Source: Pseudomonas viridiflava
GTDB taxonomy: Bacteria; Pseudomonadota; Gammaproteobacteria; Pseudomonadales; Pseudomonadaceae
Assembly: GCF_900580865.1 (NCBI RefSeq)
Contig: NZ_UTBZ01000099.1
Location: 259,302-323,301, forward strand
Length of the DNA stretch: 64,000 nucleotides
Direction of reading: 5' to 3'
The position numbers and the translations under genes were made by a program. A model generated the notes under the pieces. That model had not been told where the DNA came from and ran no database searches. It was given only the letters and a program-made list of their open reading frames with translations. Below, piece by piece: positions 1 through 9,722 of the stretch (within the stretch, counting starts at the first letter, position 1; every line of letters begins with the position of its first letter).

Positions 1-391
1 TGCCATCGGCCCAATTCTGCCAACGATATTCGGCCTGCTGGATGCCATTGCCTTCCGGCACTTTCAACGCGTCCTTGAAGGTTTTCTGCAAATCCGGGCC
101 GAGCACCTCACTGACGTCACGACCGATCAACGCTGATGAAGGCCCGCCGCTGGCGAGCATCACGCCTTTGGTGTCGAGCACGAACACGTAGCGATCCTTG
201 TCGACGAACTCGCCCTGGCGGCTGAACGCGGCGAACGCCTTGTCGCCGTTGTCGTGGTAGTAGGCCAGGGCTTTTTCCAGCAAGGCGATGGCGGCCTGAC
301 TGTCATCCTTGGCGGTAGTGGCAGCGCTGACCTGGCCGAAACCGGCCAGTAACATCACGCCGAGCCAGGCCACTTTATGCAAAAACCCCAT
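1..391 (-). CDS. Cache-domain periplasmic protein (C-terminus cut off by window edge)
   Basis: Reading leftward from an ATG at 391, preceded by a GAGGG ribosome site, an open frame of 130 codons runs off the window. It starts with a clear signal peptide (basic start, a WLGVMLLAGFG hydrophobic core, cleavage near VSA-A) and continues with a helix plus the pattern DRYVFVLDTKGVMLASGGPS, typical of single Cache (PAS-like) sensor domains. In Pseudomonas such stand-alone secreted Cache proteins are common and their ligands are mostly unknown. Whether it continues into a transmembrane signalling module cannot be seen. Partial gene; the family call is by domain pattern only. Confidence 0.75.
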   Translation of the reverse strand, partial: MGFLHKVAWLGVMLLAGFGQVSAATTAKDDSQAAIALLEKALAYYHDNGDKAFAAFSRQGEFVDKDRYVFVLDTKGVMLASGGPSSALIGRDVSEVLGPDLQKTFKDALKVPEGNGIQQAEYRWQNWADG

Positions 392-504
392 AGCGCATCC
401 CTCGTTCTTGTTGGTGTTTCAAGAGCGTAGACGGCTTGGGGTGATGTACGAGTATTCAGAATGATGCAGGGGATTACAGAATCCCCTGCACTGATCAACA
501 GAGC

Positions 505-1359
505 TTATGGGCGGGAATTGATCTGCTGCTGCAAATTCTGAATCTGCGCCTGAAGCGTATTGATGTTGCGGGTCATCTGCGCACGGAAGGCATCGAACTC
601 GGCGGTATTGCCGCCACCCTGCGGTGCCGCCGGGCGGTTGTCCTGTTCGCTTTTAAGCACGACGATTTCCTGCTCAAGACGATCAATCGCCGCGCTCGGG
701 TTGCCCTGTTTCTTCAACGCCGCGATATCGGCGCCAAGGCTTTTGAACTGCGCATCGAATGCTTTCAACTGGGCATCGACCTTGCTGGTGTCGGCCGGCG
801 TGCTTTTCACCGTCGCCAGTTCCGCAGTTAAGGCTTTGACCTGCGCCTGCAACTGGGTATTGGCGTTCTGCTGTTCAGTAGTCTGCGCAGTCATCTGTGC
901 CAGACGCTTGTCCAGATCACTGGCCTGCCCCGCTACGCCTTGCTGCTGTTTGCTCTGGTCGAGCAGCTTGCCTTCGAGCTGTTTGATCTGCAGCTTCAAG
1001 GCTTCGCTGTCGCTGGTGACATTGGACTGACTGGCCACGACCTTGCCGGAAATGTCCTGCAAGCGTCCGGCGGCTTCTTCGCTGATCCGCGCGAAGCTTT
1101 CCTGGGTCGCCACCAGTTGTTGTTCCATCAGCGAAATCTGCTGAAAGCTCCACCAGGCGAGGCCGATGAAGGCGAAAAACAATGCGCCGACCAAGGCCCA
1201 CAACGGGCCGGTGCTGGCCGTCTTGACCTTGACCACGGGCGGCGTGCGCGAGTGCACGGAGGTGCGGGCGGTGGTCGGAATGTCATCGTCGTCGAAGGTG
1301 TCGGCACGCAGGCTCGGGACATCGTCGAAATCGTCGTGGGCATCATTACGCATGGACAT
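505..1359 (-). CDS. Membrane-anchored coiled-coil protein, function unknown
   Basis: 284 residues. An acidic, disordered N-terminus (about 1-50, with a DDFDD and a DDDD run) precedes one transmembrane segment (about 52-72, LWALVGALFFAFIGLAWWSF). The rest is a long Gln/Ala/Lys-rich coiled coil (about 75-280) that should lie in the periplasm. No catalytic motif is visible. The topology resembles envelope scaffold or chaperone-like proteins, but I do not assign a function. The ATG at 1359 is followed by a second Met two codons later, which is also a possible start. It lies 3' of the SDR gene on the same strand with about 115 bases between them, so co-transcription is possible. Confidence 0.8.
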   Translation of the reverse strand: MSMRNDAHDDFDDVPSLRADTFDDDDIPTTARTSVHSRTPPVVKVKTASTGPLWALVGALFFAFIGLAWWSFQQISLMEQQLVATQESFARISEEAAGRLQDISGKVVASQSNVTSDSEALKLQIKQLEGKLLDQSKQQQGVAGQASDLDKRLAQMTAQTTEQQNANTQLQAQVKALTAELATVKSTPADTSKVDAQLKAFDAQFKSLGADIAALKKQGNPSAAIDRLEQEIVVLKSEQDNRPAAPQGGGNTAEFDAFRAQMTRNINTLQAQIQNLQQQINSRP

Positions 1360-1475
1360 TGAGGCAACCTTTGTGAAACGCGGTGATGGCTAAATGCTGC
1401 GAAGTATAACCGCCGCAGCCGCAGGGATTGACCCCCGAGCGGCTACACGGTTCATTGCCGCCCGGCCGAATCGTT

Positions 1476-2468
1476 TCAACGGATGTCCTGAGCTTTCCAC
1501 CACCCGCAGAACTCGTCGAGCGCCGACCACAGGCTGACTTTCGGATCGTAGTCCAGATAATGCCGGGCGCGGCTGATGTCGAGGGTGAAATTTTTGTTCA
1601 TGACCTGCATGCCCAGACGCGACAGGGTTGGCTCCGGACGCCCCGGCCAGAGCTTGCACGCACCTTCGTTGAGCGCCGCAACGCTGTAGGCCAGACCATA
1701 CGAACGGTACTTGATGACCTGCGGCACTTCCATCTTGCGCATCACGTAATTGACCACATCCCACAACGGCACCGGAGCGCCATTGCTGATGTTGTAGGCC
1801 TTGCCCAGTGCGGAACCGGCGGCCAGCAAACTGCTGAGCATCGCTTCGTTGAGATTCTGCACGCTGGTGAAATCGACTTTGTTCAGGCCATTGCCGATGA
1901 TCGCCAAGCGGCCCCTGCGCTGCATGTTGAGCAGTCGCGGGAAGATGCTCATGTCGCCGGCGCCAGTGACGAAACGCGGGCGCAGAGCAATGGTTTCGAG
2001 GCCGAATTCCTGCGCACCGAAGACCTTTTGCTCGGCCAGATATTTGGTTGCGGCGTAATGATGCTTGAAGCGCTTGGGCACTTGCTCTTCACTCAGATTG
2101 AAGTGATCGCGACCATCGAAATAGATCGACGGCGACGACAGATGCACCAAACGCCGGACGCGCTGCTTCAGACAGGCTTCGACGACGTTTTCGGTGACCT
2201 GAACATTGCCCTGGTGAAAGTCCTGATAGCGCCCCCACAGCCCGACGGCCCCCGCGCAATGCACCACCGCTTCGACGTCGCAGCATAGCTCGCGGACCAG
2301 ATCGGGATCGGTCAGATCGCCGGGGACAAACTCGGCACCCCGGCGCACCAGATGCTCGACGCTCTCGGCCCGGCGACCGTTGACCCGCACTTCCAGGCCC
2401 TGCTCCAGGGCGAAACGCGCAAAGCGTCCGCCAATGAAGCCGCTTGCGCCGGTGACCAAAATTTTCAT
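1476..2468 (-). CDS. NAD(P)-dependent epimerase/dehydratase (extended SDR)
   Basis: 330 residues from the ATG at 2468; the frame is open four codons further but MKILVTGASGFIGG is the natural start of this fold. The glycine-rich Rossmann motif GASGFIGG sits at residues 7-14. The catalytic pattern is present: a Ser in HLSSPS and YAATK (Tyr-x3-Lys). The overall look is that of the 3-beta-hydroxysteroid dehydrogenase/isomerase-like branch of extended SDRs that act on nucleotide sugars, sterols or similar alcohols. The substrate cannot be read from sequence. It is transcribed in the same direction as argP but about 95 bases apart, with no sign of functional coupling. Confidence 0.85.
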   Translation of the reverse strand: MKILVTGASGFIGGRFARFALEQGLEVRVNGRRAESVEHLVRRGAEFVPGDLTDPDLVRELCCDVEAVVHCAGAVGLWGRYQDFHQGNVQVTENVVEACLKQRVRRLVHLSSPSIYFDGRDHFNLSEEQVPKRFKHHYAATKYLAEQKVFGAQEFGLETIALRPRFVTGAGDMSIFPRLLNMQRRGRLAIIGNGLNKVDFTSVQNLNEAMLSSLLAAGSALGKAYNISNGAPVPLWDVVNYVMRKMEVPQVIKYRSYGLAYSVAALNEGACKLWPGRPEPTLSRLGMQVMNKNFTLDISRARHYLDYDPKVSLWSALDEFCGWWKAQDIR

Positions 2469-2563
2469 GCAAAACTCCAATGAAACCAGCTGCGAGCTTC
2501 AAGCTTCGAGCTGCAAGTTTAAAACGGTGTGCAGCGCTTGACTTGCCGCTTGCAGCTTGACGC

Positions 2564-3463
2564 TTACGGCTGTTTCCAAGGCACCAGCCATTGCGCCGAT
2601 GAACGCAGCAATTGCTCGGTCAGCAAGCCCAGCAACTGACCGCCATTGCGCCAATGATGCCAGTACAACGGCACGTCGATCGGTTTATCTGGCAACAGTT
2701 CGCGCAACAAACCGCGTTGCAGCTGATCGCGCACTTGCAGTTCCGGCACCAGCCCCCAGCCGAGTCCGGCTTCGGTCAGGCGGATAAAACCTTCCGAGGA
2801 CGGGCACAAATGGTGTTCGAATCCGCCATCGACGCCCAGCGAGGCGAGATAGCGGTGCTGGAGAAAGTCGTCTGGGCCGAACACCAGCGCCGGTGTACGC
2901 GGCAATTGTTCAGCGCGCACGCCGTCGGGGAAATGCCGCTCGATGAACGCCGGGCTGGCCAGCGCCCGATAACGCATTGCACCCAGCAACACGCTGCGCG
3001 CACCCGCCACCGGACGTTCGCTGGCGCAAAGGCACGCGGCCACTTCACCGGCGCGCATGCGTTTGAGGCCTACTGTCTGGTCTTCGACAATCAGATCGAG
3101 CAGCAAATGTTGTTCTGCACAGAAATCGCCAACCGCTTCGGCCCACCATGTGGCGAGGCTGTCAGCATTCAATGCAATGCGCAGACGTTCCGGCAGGCCC
3201 TCCTCGTCCAGCGCGGGCACCAGGGTTTGCAAGTCGCGCTCAAGCAGACGCACCTGTTGCACATGGTTGAGCAGGCGCCGGCCAATTTCGGTAGGCGATG
3301 GCGGCGTACCGCGAATCAACACCGGCTGGCCGACCCGCGCTTCCAGCAATTTGATCCGCTGCGAGATCGCCGATTGCGACAAGCCGAGCACCTGCGCAGC
3401 CCGTTCGAAACCGGCCTGCTCGACCACGGCGGCCAGAGCGGAAAGCAATTTGTAGTCGAACAT
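2564..3463 (-). CDS. argP: LysR-family regulator ArgP (IciA)
   Basis: 299 residues from the ATG at 3463 with AGGAAA upstream; a longer open frame to 3538 has no ribosome site. The N-terminal winged HTH (about 2-60) contains FERAAQVLGLSQSAISQRIK, the LysR recognition region, followed by a periplasmic-binding-like effector domain. ArgP in enterics responds to arginine and lysine and activates the exporter gene argO. Here it is divergent from an ACT-domain gene and argO, as in P. aeruginosa PA4363-PA4365, which supports the name. The 96-base gap to the ACT gene should hold the ArgP-controlled promoter. Confidence 0.9.
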   Translation of the reverse strand: MFDYKLLSALAAVVEQAGFERAAQVLGLSQSAISQRIKLLEARVGQPVLIRGTPPSPTEIGRRLLNHVQQVRLLERDLQTLVPALDEEGLPERLRIALNADSLATWWAEAVGDFCAEQHLLLDLIVEDQTVGLKRMRAGEVAACLCASERPVAGARSVLLGAMRYRALASPAFIERHFPDGVRAEQLPRTPALVFGPDDFLQHRYLASLGVDGGFEHHLCPSSEGFIRLTEAGLGWGLVPELQVRDQLQRGLLRELLPDKPIDVPLYWHHWRNGGQLLGLLTEQLLRSSAQWLVPWKQP

Positions 3464-3559
3464 CAGTTTTCCTAATGAGCGATCAGCACTATTGGTTTTT
3501 CTTATACAGGTTTCGCCCGGAGAATAGCCAGCAAGCACTCTTTCTCAAGGAACACTTCC

Positions 3560-3961
3560 ATGGCTGGCGAAACTTCACTCTCGACTTTATTGCGCAGCAT
3601 GAGCCCGCAACTCAACGCCGGCGAATACGTGTTCTGCACCCTGCGCGACGGTGAGTTGCCGAGCGGTCCGGAGATTGTCGGCAGCTTCCGTGAACAGGAA
3701 GGCCTGACGGTGATTGTCGAACGTTCCCACGCCGAACAGGCCGGTTTCAGCTTCGACTATGTCGCGGCGTGGATCACCTTGAATGTGCATTCGGCGCTGG
3801 AAGCCGTCGGCCTCACCGCCGCCTTCGCCACTGCACTGGGCAAGGCCGGGATCAGTTGCAACGTGATCGCCGGTTATTACCACGACCATTTGTTCGTCGC
3901 TCAGGCCGACGCAGAGCTCGCCATGCAAGTGCTGCGCGATCTCGCAGCCAACGCGGAGTAA
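3560..3961 (+). CDS. ACT-domain-containing protein
   Basis: 133 residues. The protein has the two-lobed layout of the stand-alone ACT family with an N-terminal half (about 1-60, including GEYVFCTLRDGELP) and a C-terminal ACT-like beta-alpha-beta fold (about 65-130, including WITLNVHSALEAVGLTAAF and AGISCNVIAGYYHDHLFV). ACT domains bind small ligands, often amino acids. It sits between divergent argP and argO with only 5 bases before the argO start, so it is almost certainly in one transcript with argO and may act as an arginine/lysine-responsive accessory. That role is inference. Confidence 0.85.
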   Translation: MAGETSLSTLLRSMSPQLNAGEYVFCTLRDGELPSGPEIVGSFREQEGLTVIVERSHAEQAGFSFDYVAAWITLNVHSALEAVGLTAAFATALGKAGISCNVIAGYYHDHLFVAQADAELAMQVLRDLAANAE

Positions 3962-3966
3962 ATCTT

Positions 3967-4569
3967 ATGTGGCAAAGTTATGTGAACGGCCTGCTGGTGG
4001 CGTTCGGACTGATCATGGCGATCGGCACGCAGAACGCTTTTGTATTGGCGCAGAGCTTGCGCCGTGAACACCACTTGCCCGTGGCGGCGTTGTGCGTGGT
4101 TTGCGATGCGCTGCTGGTGGCGGCGGGGGTATTCGGGCTGGCGACGATTCTGGCGCAGAACCCGACACTGCTGGCGATTGCCCGTTGGGGCGGCGCGACG
4201 TTCCTGATCTGGTACGGCAGTCAGGCGCTGCGTCGGGCCTGTTCGAAACAGAGCATGGGTCAAGGCGAGAATCAGACCGTGCGGTCGCTGCGTGCGGTGA
4301 TGCTCAGCGCGTTGGCGGTGACGCTGCTCAACCCGCATGTTTACCTGGATACGGTGTTGTTGATCGGCTCGCTCGGCGCGCAACAATCGGTGCCGGGTGC
4401 TTATGTGGTCGGGGCTGCGAGTGCTTCGCTGTTGTGGTTTTTCACCCTGGCATTGGGTGCAGCATGGTTGGCGCCATGGCTGGCACGTCCGAGCACTTGG
4501 CGGGTCCTTGATCTGGTGGTGGCGTTGATGATGTTCACGGTCGCGGGGCAGTTGATAATCGCGAGCTGA
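3967..4569 (+). CDS. argO: LysE/ArgO-family amino-acid exporter
   Basis: 200 residues from the ATG at 3967. Hydrophobic throughout, with about six predicted membrane segments. The N-terminal VAFGLIMAIGTQNAFVLAQS is the LysE/ArgO signature and LLNPHVYLDTVLLIGSL is the conserved loop between the two halves. The family exports arginine or lysine by proton antiport in the inner membrane. Position next to argP (its known activator in E. coli) and after the ACT gene supports ArgO. The open frame extends upstream to 3769 but overlaps the ACT gene and encodes nothing family-like. Confidence 0.88.
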   Translation: MWQSYVNGLLVAFGLIMAIGTQNAFVLAQSLRREHHLPVAALCVVCDALLVAAGVFGLATILAQNPTLLAIARWGGATFLIWYGSQALRRACSKQSMGQGENQTVRSLRAVMLSALAVTLLNPHVYLDTVLLIGSLGAQQSVPGAYVVGAASASLLWFFTLALGAAWLAPWLARPSTWRVLDLVVALMMFTVAGQLIIAS

Positions 4570-4745
4570 TTTATTCCAAACAGCTCTGGAACCTCTATCC
4601 CACACAGTTGTTGCGTGGTTATGCCGCAACCCCGGTGCTATGATCGAAACCCTGCGCCGCAAAGAGTAAAAACTCGCCGGTGCATTTCTGGCCGCCCGTG
4701 ATCGGCCTTGCGCTCACCGCAACAGACCTGATTAGGAGAATCATC

Positions 4746-5342
4746 ATGGCTTTCGAATTGCCGCCGCTGCCTTACGCACACGATGCCCTGCAGCCGCACA
4801 TTTCCAAGGAAACCCTGGAATACCACCACGACAAGCACCACAACACCTATGTCGTGAACCTGAACAACCTGGTGCCAGGCACCGAGTTCGAAGGCAAGAC
4901 CCTGGAAGAAATCGTCAAGACTTCCTCGGGCGGTATCTTCAACAACGCCGCTCAGGTCTGGAACCACACTTTCTACTGGAACTGCCTGGCGCCAAACGCC
5001 GGCGGTCAACCAACCGGCGCGCTGGCTGAAGCCATCAACGCAGCCTTCGGTTCGTTCGACAAGTTCAAGGAAGAGTTCAGCAAAACTTCGATCGGCACCT
5101 TCGGTTCCGGCTGGGGCTGGCTGGTGAAAAAGGCTGACGGTTCCCTGGCTCTGGCCAGCACCATCGGCGCCGGCAACCCGCTGACCAGCGGCGACACCCC
5201 GCTGCTGACCTGCGACGTCTGGGAACACGCTTACTACATCGACTACCGCAACGTTCGTCCGAAGTATGTCGAAGCGTTCTGGAACCTGGTCAACTGGAAG
5301 TTCGTTGCTGAGCAGTTCGAAGGCAAAACCTTCACCGCTTAA
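4746..5342 (+). CDS. sodB: Iron superoxide dismutase
   Basis: 198 residues, starting [20 protein letters not shown] after a TTAGGAGAA ribosome site. Metal ligands and active-site residues are visible: His in LEYHHDKHH, His in [13 protein letters not shown] (the Gln is the iron-type marker), and Asp/His in [13 protein letters not shown]. It dismutates superoxide in the cytoplasm. The length matches SodB of other pseudomonads, and the order argO-sodB-bifA matches PAO1 PA4365-PA4367. It is followed by a strong terminator at 5357, so probably monocistronic. Confidence 0.97.
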   Translation: MAFELPPLPYAHDALQPHISKETLEYHHDKHHNTYVVNLNNLVPGTEFEGKTLEEIVKTSSGGIFNNAAQVWNHTFYWNCLAPNAGGQPTGALAEAINAAFGSFDKFKEEFSKTSIGTFGSGWGWLVKKADGSLALASTIGAGNPLTSGDTPLLTCDVWEHAYYIDYRNVRPKYVEAFWNLVNWKFVAEQFEGKTFTA

Positions 5343-5356
5343 GCTGCGCGCCAGTC

Positions 5357-5385
5357 AAAAAACCCGGCTTCGGCCGGGTTTTTTT
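5357..5385 (+). terminator. Rho-independent terminator of sodB
   Basis: AAACCCGG, a TTCG-type loop, CCGGGTTT and a run of T, 15 bases after the sodB stop. Confidence 0.92.
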
Positions 5386-5808
5386 ATGCCTGTGATTTGT
5401 AGGCACTGCCGGAACCTGCGAGCAGTCAACGCTTTCGATTTCCTGTAGGAGCTGCCGAAGGCTGCGATCTTTTGGCGTATTCAAATACGCCGAAGATCAA
5501 AAGATCGCAGCCTTCGGCAGCTCCTACATAACAATGGCGTTTCTCTCACGATGAAAGCTGTCTGCCGCTGCTTGCCGCCATGCCACAGCGGGCTAACATC
5601 AAAAAGAGGAAAAAATGCTGCGAACCGCTCAAGTTGAGAGCCGAAACTACCGACACAGTACAAATAGGGCTAATACTCCAAAACGCAGCATTTCGGGCGA
5701 GACCACGGGCAAATCAACCCCGGTCTGATTGTCCCTTTGACTGCCAACACGGGATTGCCAATACTCATGGCAACTTGACGCTACCCGCACGGAACAAGGA
5801 ATAACCCT
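5386..5808. other. Intergenic stretch sodB-bifA
   Basis: No gene that I can support. It holds a family A REP inverted repeat (5444-5528) and, closer to bifA, about 280 bases of unassigned sequence that should contain the bifA promoter. Short open frames here have no recognisable content. Confidence 0.6.
5444..5528. repeat. REPIN, family A (long inverted repeat)
   Basis: Two 30-base arms starting TGTAGGAGCTGCCGAAGGCT in perfect inverted orientation, separated by a 25-base spacer. The same arm recurs at 7861, 13367, 17731 and, decayed, at 28473. This is the two-REP palindromic (REPIN) arrangement known in P. fluorescens; mobilisation by a RAYT transposase elsewhere is inferred. Confidence 0.92.
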
Positions 5809-7860
5809 TTGAAGCTGGAACTCAAGAACAGCTTGTCGGTGAAGTTGCTCCGGGTCGTGCTCCTGTCGGCATTGATCGTCGGCGTAGTCTTGAGCTGCGC
5901 GCAGATTGTTTTCGATGCTTACAAAACCCGTCAGGCGGTTGCTGGCGACGCCGAACGCATCCTCGACATGTTCCGCGACCCGTCGACCCAGGCCGTTTAC
6001 AGCCTGGACCGGGAGATGGGCATGCAGGTGATCGAAGGCCTGTTCCAGGACGATGCCGTGCGTCAGGCCTCCATCGGCCATCCCAACGAGGCCATGCTCG
6101 CGCAGAAATCCCGCGAGTTGCAGCAGTCCAACAGTCGCTGGCTGACCGACCTGATCCTCGGTCAGGAACGCACCTTCACCACACAGTTGGTGGGGCGTGG
6201 CCCGTACAGTGAGTATTACGGTGACCTGAGCATTACCCTCGACACCGCCACCTATGGCGAAGGGTTTATCGTCAGTTCGGTGATCATCTTCATTTCCGGC
6301 GTGTTGCGCGCACTGGCCATGGGTCTGGTGCTGTATCTGGTCTATCACTGGCTGCTGACCAAGCCGCTGTCGCGGATCATCGAGCACCTCACCGAGATCA
6401 ACCCGGATCGTCCCAGCGAGCACAAGATTCCGCAGCTCAAGGGCCACGAAAAAAACGAACTGGGCATCTGGATCAACACCGCCAATCAGTTGCTTGAGTC
6501 GATCGAGCGCAACACCCATCTGCGCCACGAAGCGGAAAACAGTCTGCTGCGCATGGCCCAATACGATTTCCTCACTGGCTTGCCGAACCGCCAGCAATTA
6601 CAGCAGCAACTGGACAAGATTCTGGTCGACGCCGGCAAACTGCAACGGCGGGTCGCGGTGTTGTGCGTGGGGCTGGACGATTTCAAAGGCATCAACGAGC
6701 AGTTCAGCTACCAGACCGGCGACCAATTGTTGCTGGCTCTGGCCGATCGCCTGCGTGCCCACAGTGGCCGCCTCGGCGCCCTCGCCCGTCTGGGCGGCGA
6801 TCAGTTCGCGCTGGTCCAGGCCGACATCGAACAGCCTTATGAAGCAGCGGAACTGGCGCAAAGCATCCTTGATGACCTGGAAGCGGCATTTGCCCTCGAC
6901 CATCAGGAAATCCGCCTGCGCGCGACCATCGGCATCACCCTGTTCCCGGAAGATGGCGACAGCACCGAGAAGCTGTTGCAGAAAGCCGAGCAGACCATGA
7001 CCCTGGCCAAGACCCGCTCACGCAACCGTTATCAGTTCTATATCGCCAGCGTCGACAGCGAGATGCGCCGCCGTCGCGAACTGGAAAAAGATCTGCGTGA
7101 TGCCTTGCTGCGCGATCAGTTCTACCTGGTTTATCAGCCGCAGATCAGCTATCGCGATCACCGCGTGGTCGGCGTCGAAGCGCTGATCCGCTGGCAGCAT
7201 CCGGAACACGGCCTGGTACCGCCGGACCTGTTCATTCCGCTGGCCGAGCAGAACGGCACAATCATCGCCATCGGCGAATGGGTGCTCGATCAGGCCTGCA
7301 AGCAATTGCGCGAATGGCACGATATGGGTTTCGCCGACCTGCGTATGGCGGTAAATCTGTCAACGGTGCAGTTGCATCACGCCGAGTTACCGCGCGTGGT
7401 CAACAACCTGTTGCAAATGTACCGCCTGCCACCGCGTAGCCTGGAACTGGAAGTCACCGAAACCGGCCTGATGGAAGACATCAGCACCGCCGCCCAGCAC
7501 TTGCTGAGTCTGCGTCGTTCCGGCGCACTGATCGCCATCGATGACTTCGGCACTGGCTATTCATCGCTGAGTTATCTGAAAAGTCTGCCGCTGGACAAGA
7601 TCAAGATCGACAAGAGCTTCGTTCAGGATCTGCTCGATGACGACGACGATGCAACCATCGTTCGCGCGATCATTCAACTGGGCAAGAGCCTCGGCATGCA
7701 AGTGATCGCCGAGGGCGTGGAAACCGCCGAGCAGGAAAGCTACATCATTTCCGAAGGCTGCCACGAAGGTCAGGGCTATCACTACAGCAAGCCGCTGCCG
7801 GCACGCGAGCTGGGCGCTTATCTCAAGCAGGCGCAACGCACTAATGCGGCCATTCTCTAG
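5809..7860 (+). CDS. bifA: c-di-GMP phosphodiesterase BifA (GGDEF-EAL)
   Basis: 683 residues from a TTG start with AAGGA eight bases upstream; no nearby ATG is in frame. Two membrane segments (about 12-33 and 150-178) enclose a periplasmic domain, followed by a short linker, a GGDEF domain (about 245-410) and an EAL domain (about 425-675). The cyclase signature is GGDQF, a degenerate form, while the EAL site is intact (VEALIRW, LELEVTET, IDDFGTGYSSL, IAEGVET). BifA degrades c-di-GMP and inversely controls biofilm and swarming; P. aeruginosa BifA has the same GGDQF and also follows sodB. Expected activity is phosphodiesterase only. Confidence 0.93.
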   Translation: MKLELKNSLSVKLLRVVLLSALIVGVVLSCAQIVFDAYKTRQAVAGDAERILDMFRDPSTQAVYSLDREMGMQVIEGLFQDDAVRQASIGHPNEAMLAQKSRELQQSNSRWLTDLILGQERTFTTQLVGRGPYSEYYGDLSITLDTATYGEGFIVSSVIIFISGVLRALAMGLVLYLVYHWLLTKPLSRIIEHLTEINPDRPSEHKIPQLKGHEKNELGIWINTANQLLESIERNTHLRHEAENSLLRMAQYDFLTGLPNRQQLQQQLDKILVDAGKLQRRVAVLCVGLDDFKGINEQFSYQTGDQLLLALADRLRAHSGRLGALARLGGDQFALVQADIEQPYEAAELAQSILDDLEAAFALDHQEIRLRATIGITLFPEDGDSTEKLLQKAEQTMTLAKTRSRNRYQFYIASVDSEMRRRRELEKDLRDALLRDQFYLVYQPQISYRDHRVVGVEALIRWQHPEHGLVPPDLFIPLAEQNGTIIAIGEWVLDQACKQLREWHDMGFADLRMAVNLSTVQLHHAELPRVVNNLLQMYRLPPRSLELEVTETGLMEDISTAAQHLLSLRRSGALIAIDDFGTGYSSLSYLKSLPLDKIKIDKSFVQDLLDDDDDATIVRAIIQLGKSLGMQVIAEGVETAEQESYIISEGCHEGQGYHYSKPLPARELGAYLKQAQRTNAAIL

Positions 7861-7954
7861 AAGATCAAAAGATCGCAGCCTTCGGCAGCTCCAACACGAA
7901 TCGCATTCCCCTGCAGGAGCTGTCGAGTGCAACGAGGCTGCGATCTTTTGATCT
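7861..7954. repeat. REPIN, family A, directly after the bifA stop
   Basis: The left arm AAGATCAAAAGATCGCAGCC begins at the base after the bifA TAG. The right arm has a mutated centre (GTCGAGTGCAACGAGG) but keeps both ends. Its position could form a stem-loop at the 3' end of bifA mRNA. Confidence 0.85.
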
Positions 7955-8005
7955 ATGCCATCACACCGCGTAAATAAGAAATATTTCCAGCCACAACCCT
8001 TTACA

Positions 8006-8030
8006 CATAATGCGAAAGATTTGCATTATG
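8006..8030 (+). promoter_or_regulatory. Candidate Fur box upstream of the imelysin gene
   Basis: CATAATGC, a 9-base spacer, GCATTATG: a perfect inverted repeat 60 bases before the imelysin start. Aligned by eye with the Fur consensus GATAATGATAATCATTATC, about 12 of 19 positions agree, the right half best. Imelysin-like genes are often iron-regulated, which fits, but the match is moderate. Confidence 0.5.
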
Positions 8031-8089
8031 TCGCAGTTTTGCGCACCCCCAGCGCGAGTCCACTCAACTATCGAAGCAGGATGTTCGCC

Positions 8090-9436
<1,347 letters not shown>

Positions 9437-9453
9437 TCACAGCGTCCGATTCA

Positions 9454-9481
9454 AAAAAGGCGACCTTCGGGTCGCCTTTTT
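9454..9481 (+). terminator. Terminator after the imelysin gene
   Basis: AAAAGGCGACC, TTCG loop, GGTCGCCTTTT, followed by a short T run; it separates this gene from the di-haem gene. Confidence 0.88.
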
Positions 9482-9504
9482 CATACCTGCCAAACACAAA
9501 ACCC

Positions 9505-9594
9505 TGTGGGAGCGAGCTTGCTCGCGAAGGCGGCATCTGGCGCAACACCTGCAGCGCGACGAACACCGCTTTCGCGAGCAAGCTCGCTCCCACA
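9505..9594. repeat. REPIN, family B
   Basis: Inverted arms TGTGGGAGCGAGCTTGCTCG and its complement around a 40-base spacer. The arm is itself partly palindromic (GCGAGC...GCTCGC). Other copies are at 22568, 27213, 43873, 49390, 54512 and 60172. Confidence 0.92.
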
Positions 9595-9722
9595 GGTTTA
9601 TGCATCGAACTTCAGACCTGTGGACCCTGCCACAAATCAAGCAAACGATAATTCCTCTTATTCAAACCCCCTCGCCCTGTTAGACTTTGCGCCTTTATTT
9701 TCGCCCGTCCGCAGGATGTCTG

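Noticed and set aside
1428-2288. 286-residue plus-strand frame opposite the SDR gene
   Set aside because: Shadow frame; the minus-strand gene has a clear Rossmann motif and YxxxK.
7955-8089. N-terminal extension of the imelysin protein
   Set aside because: Runs into a REP element and would bury the signal peptide; the ATG at 8090 has a ribosome site and lipobox spacing.
9647-9665. Possible Fur box before the di-haem gene (GATAATTCCTCTTATTC)
   Set aside because: Only about 10 of 19 positions agree and the right half is poor.
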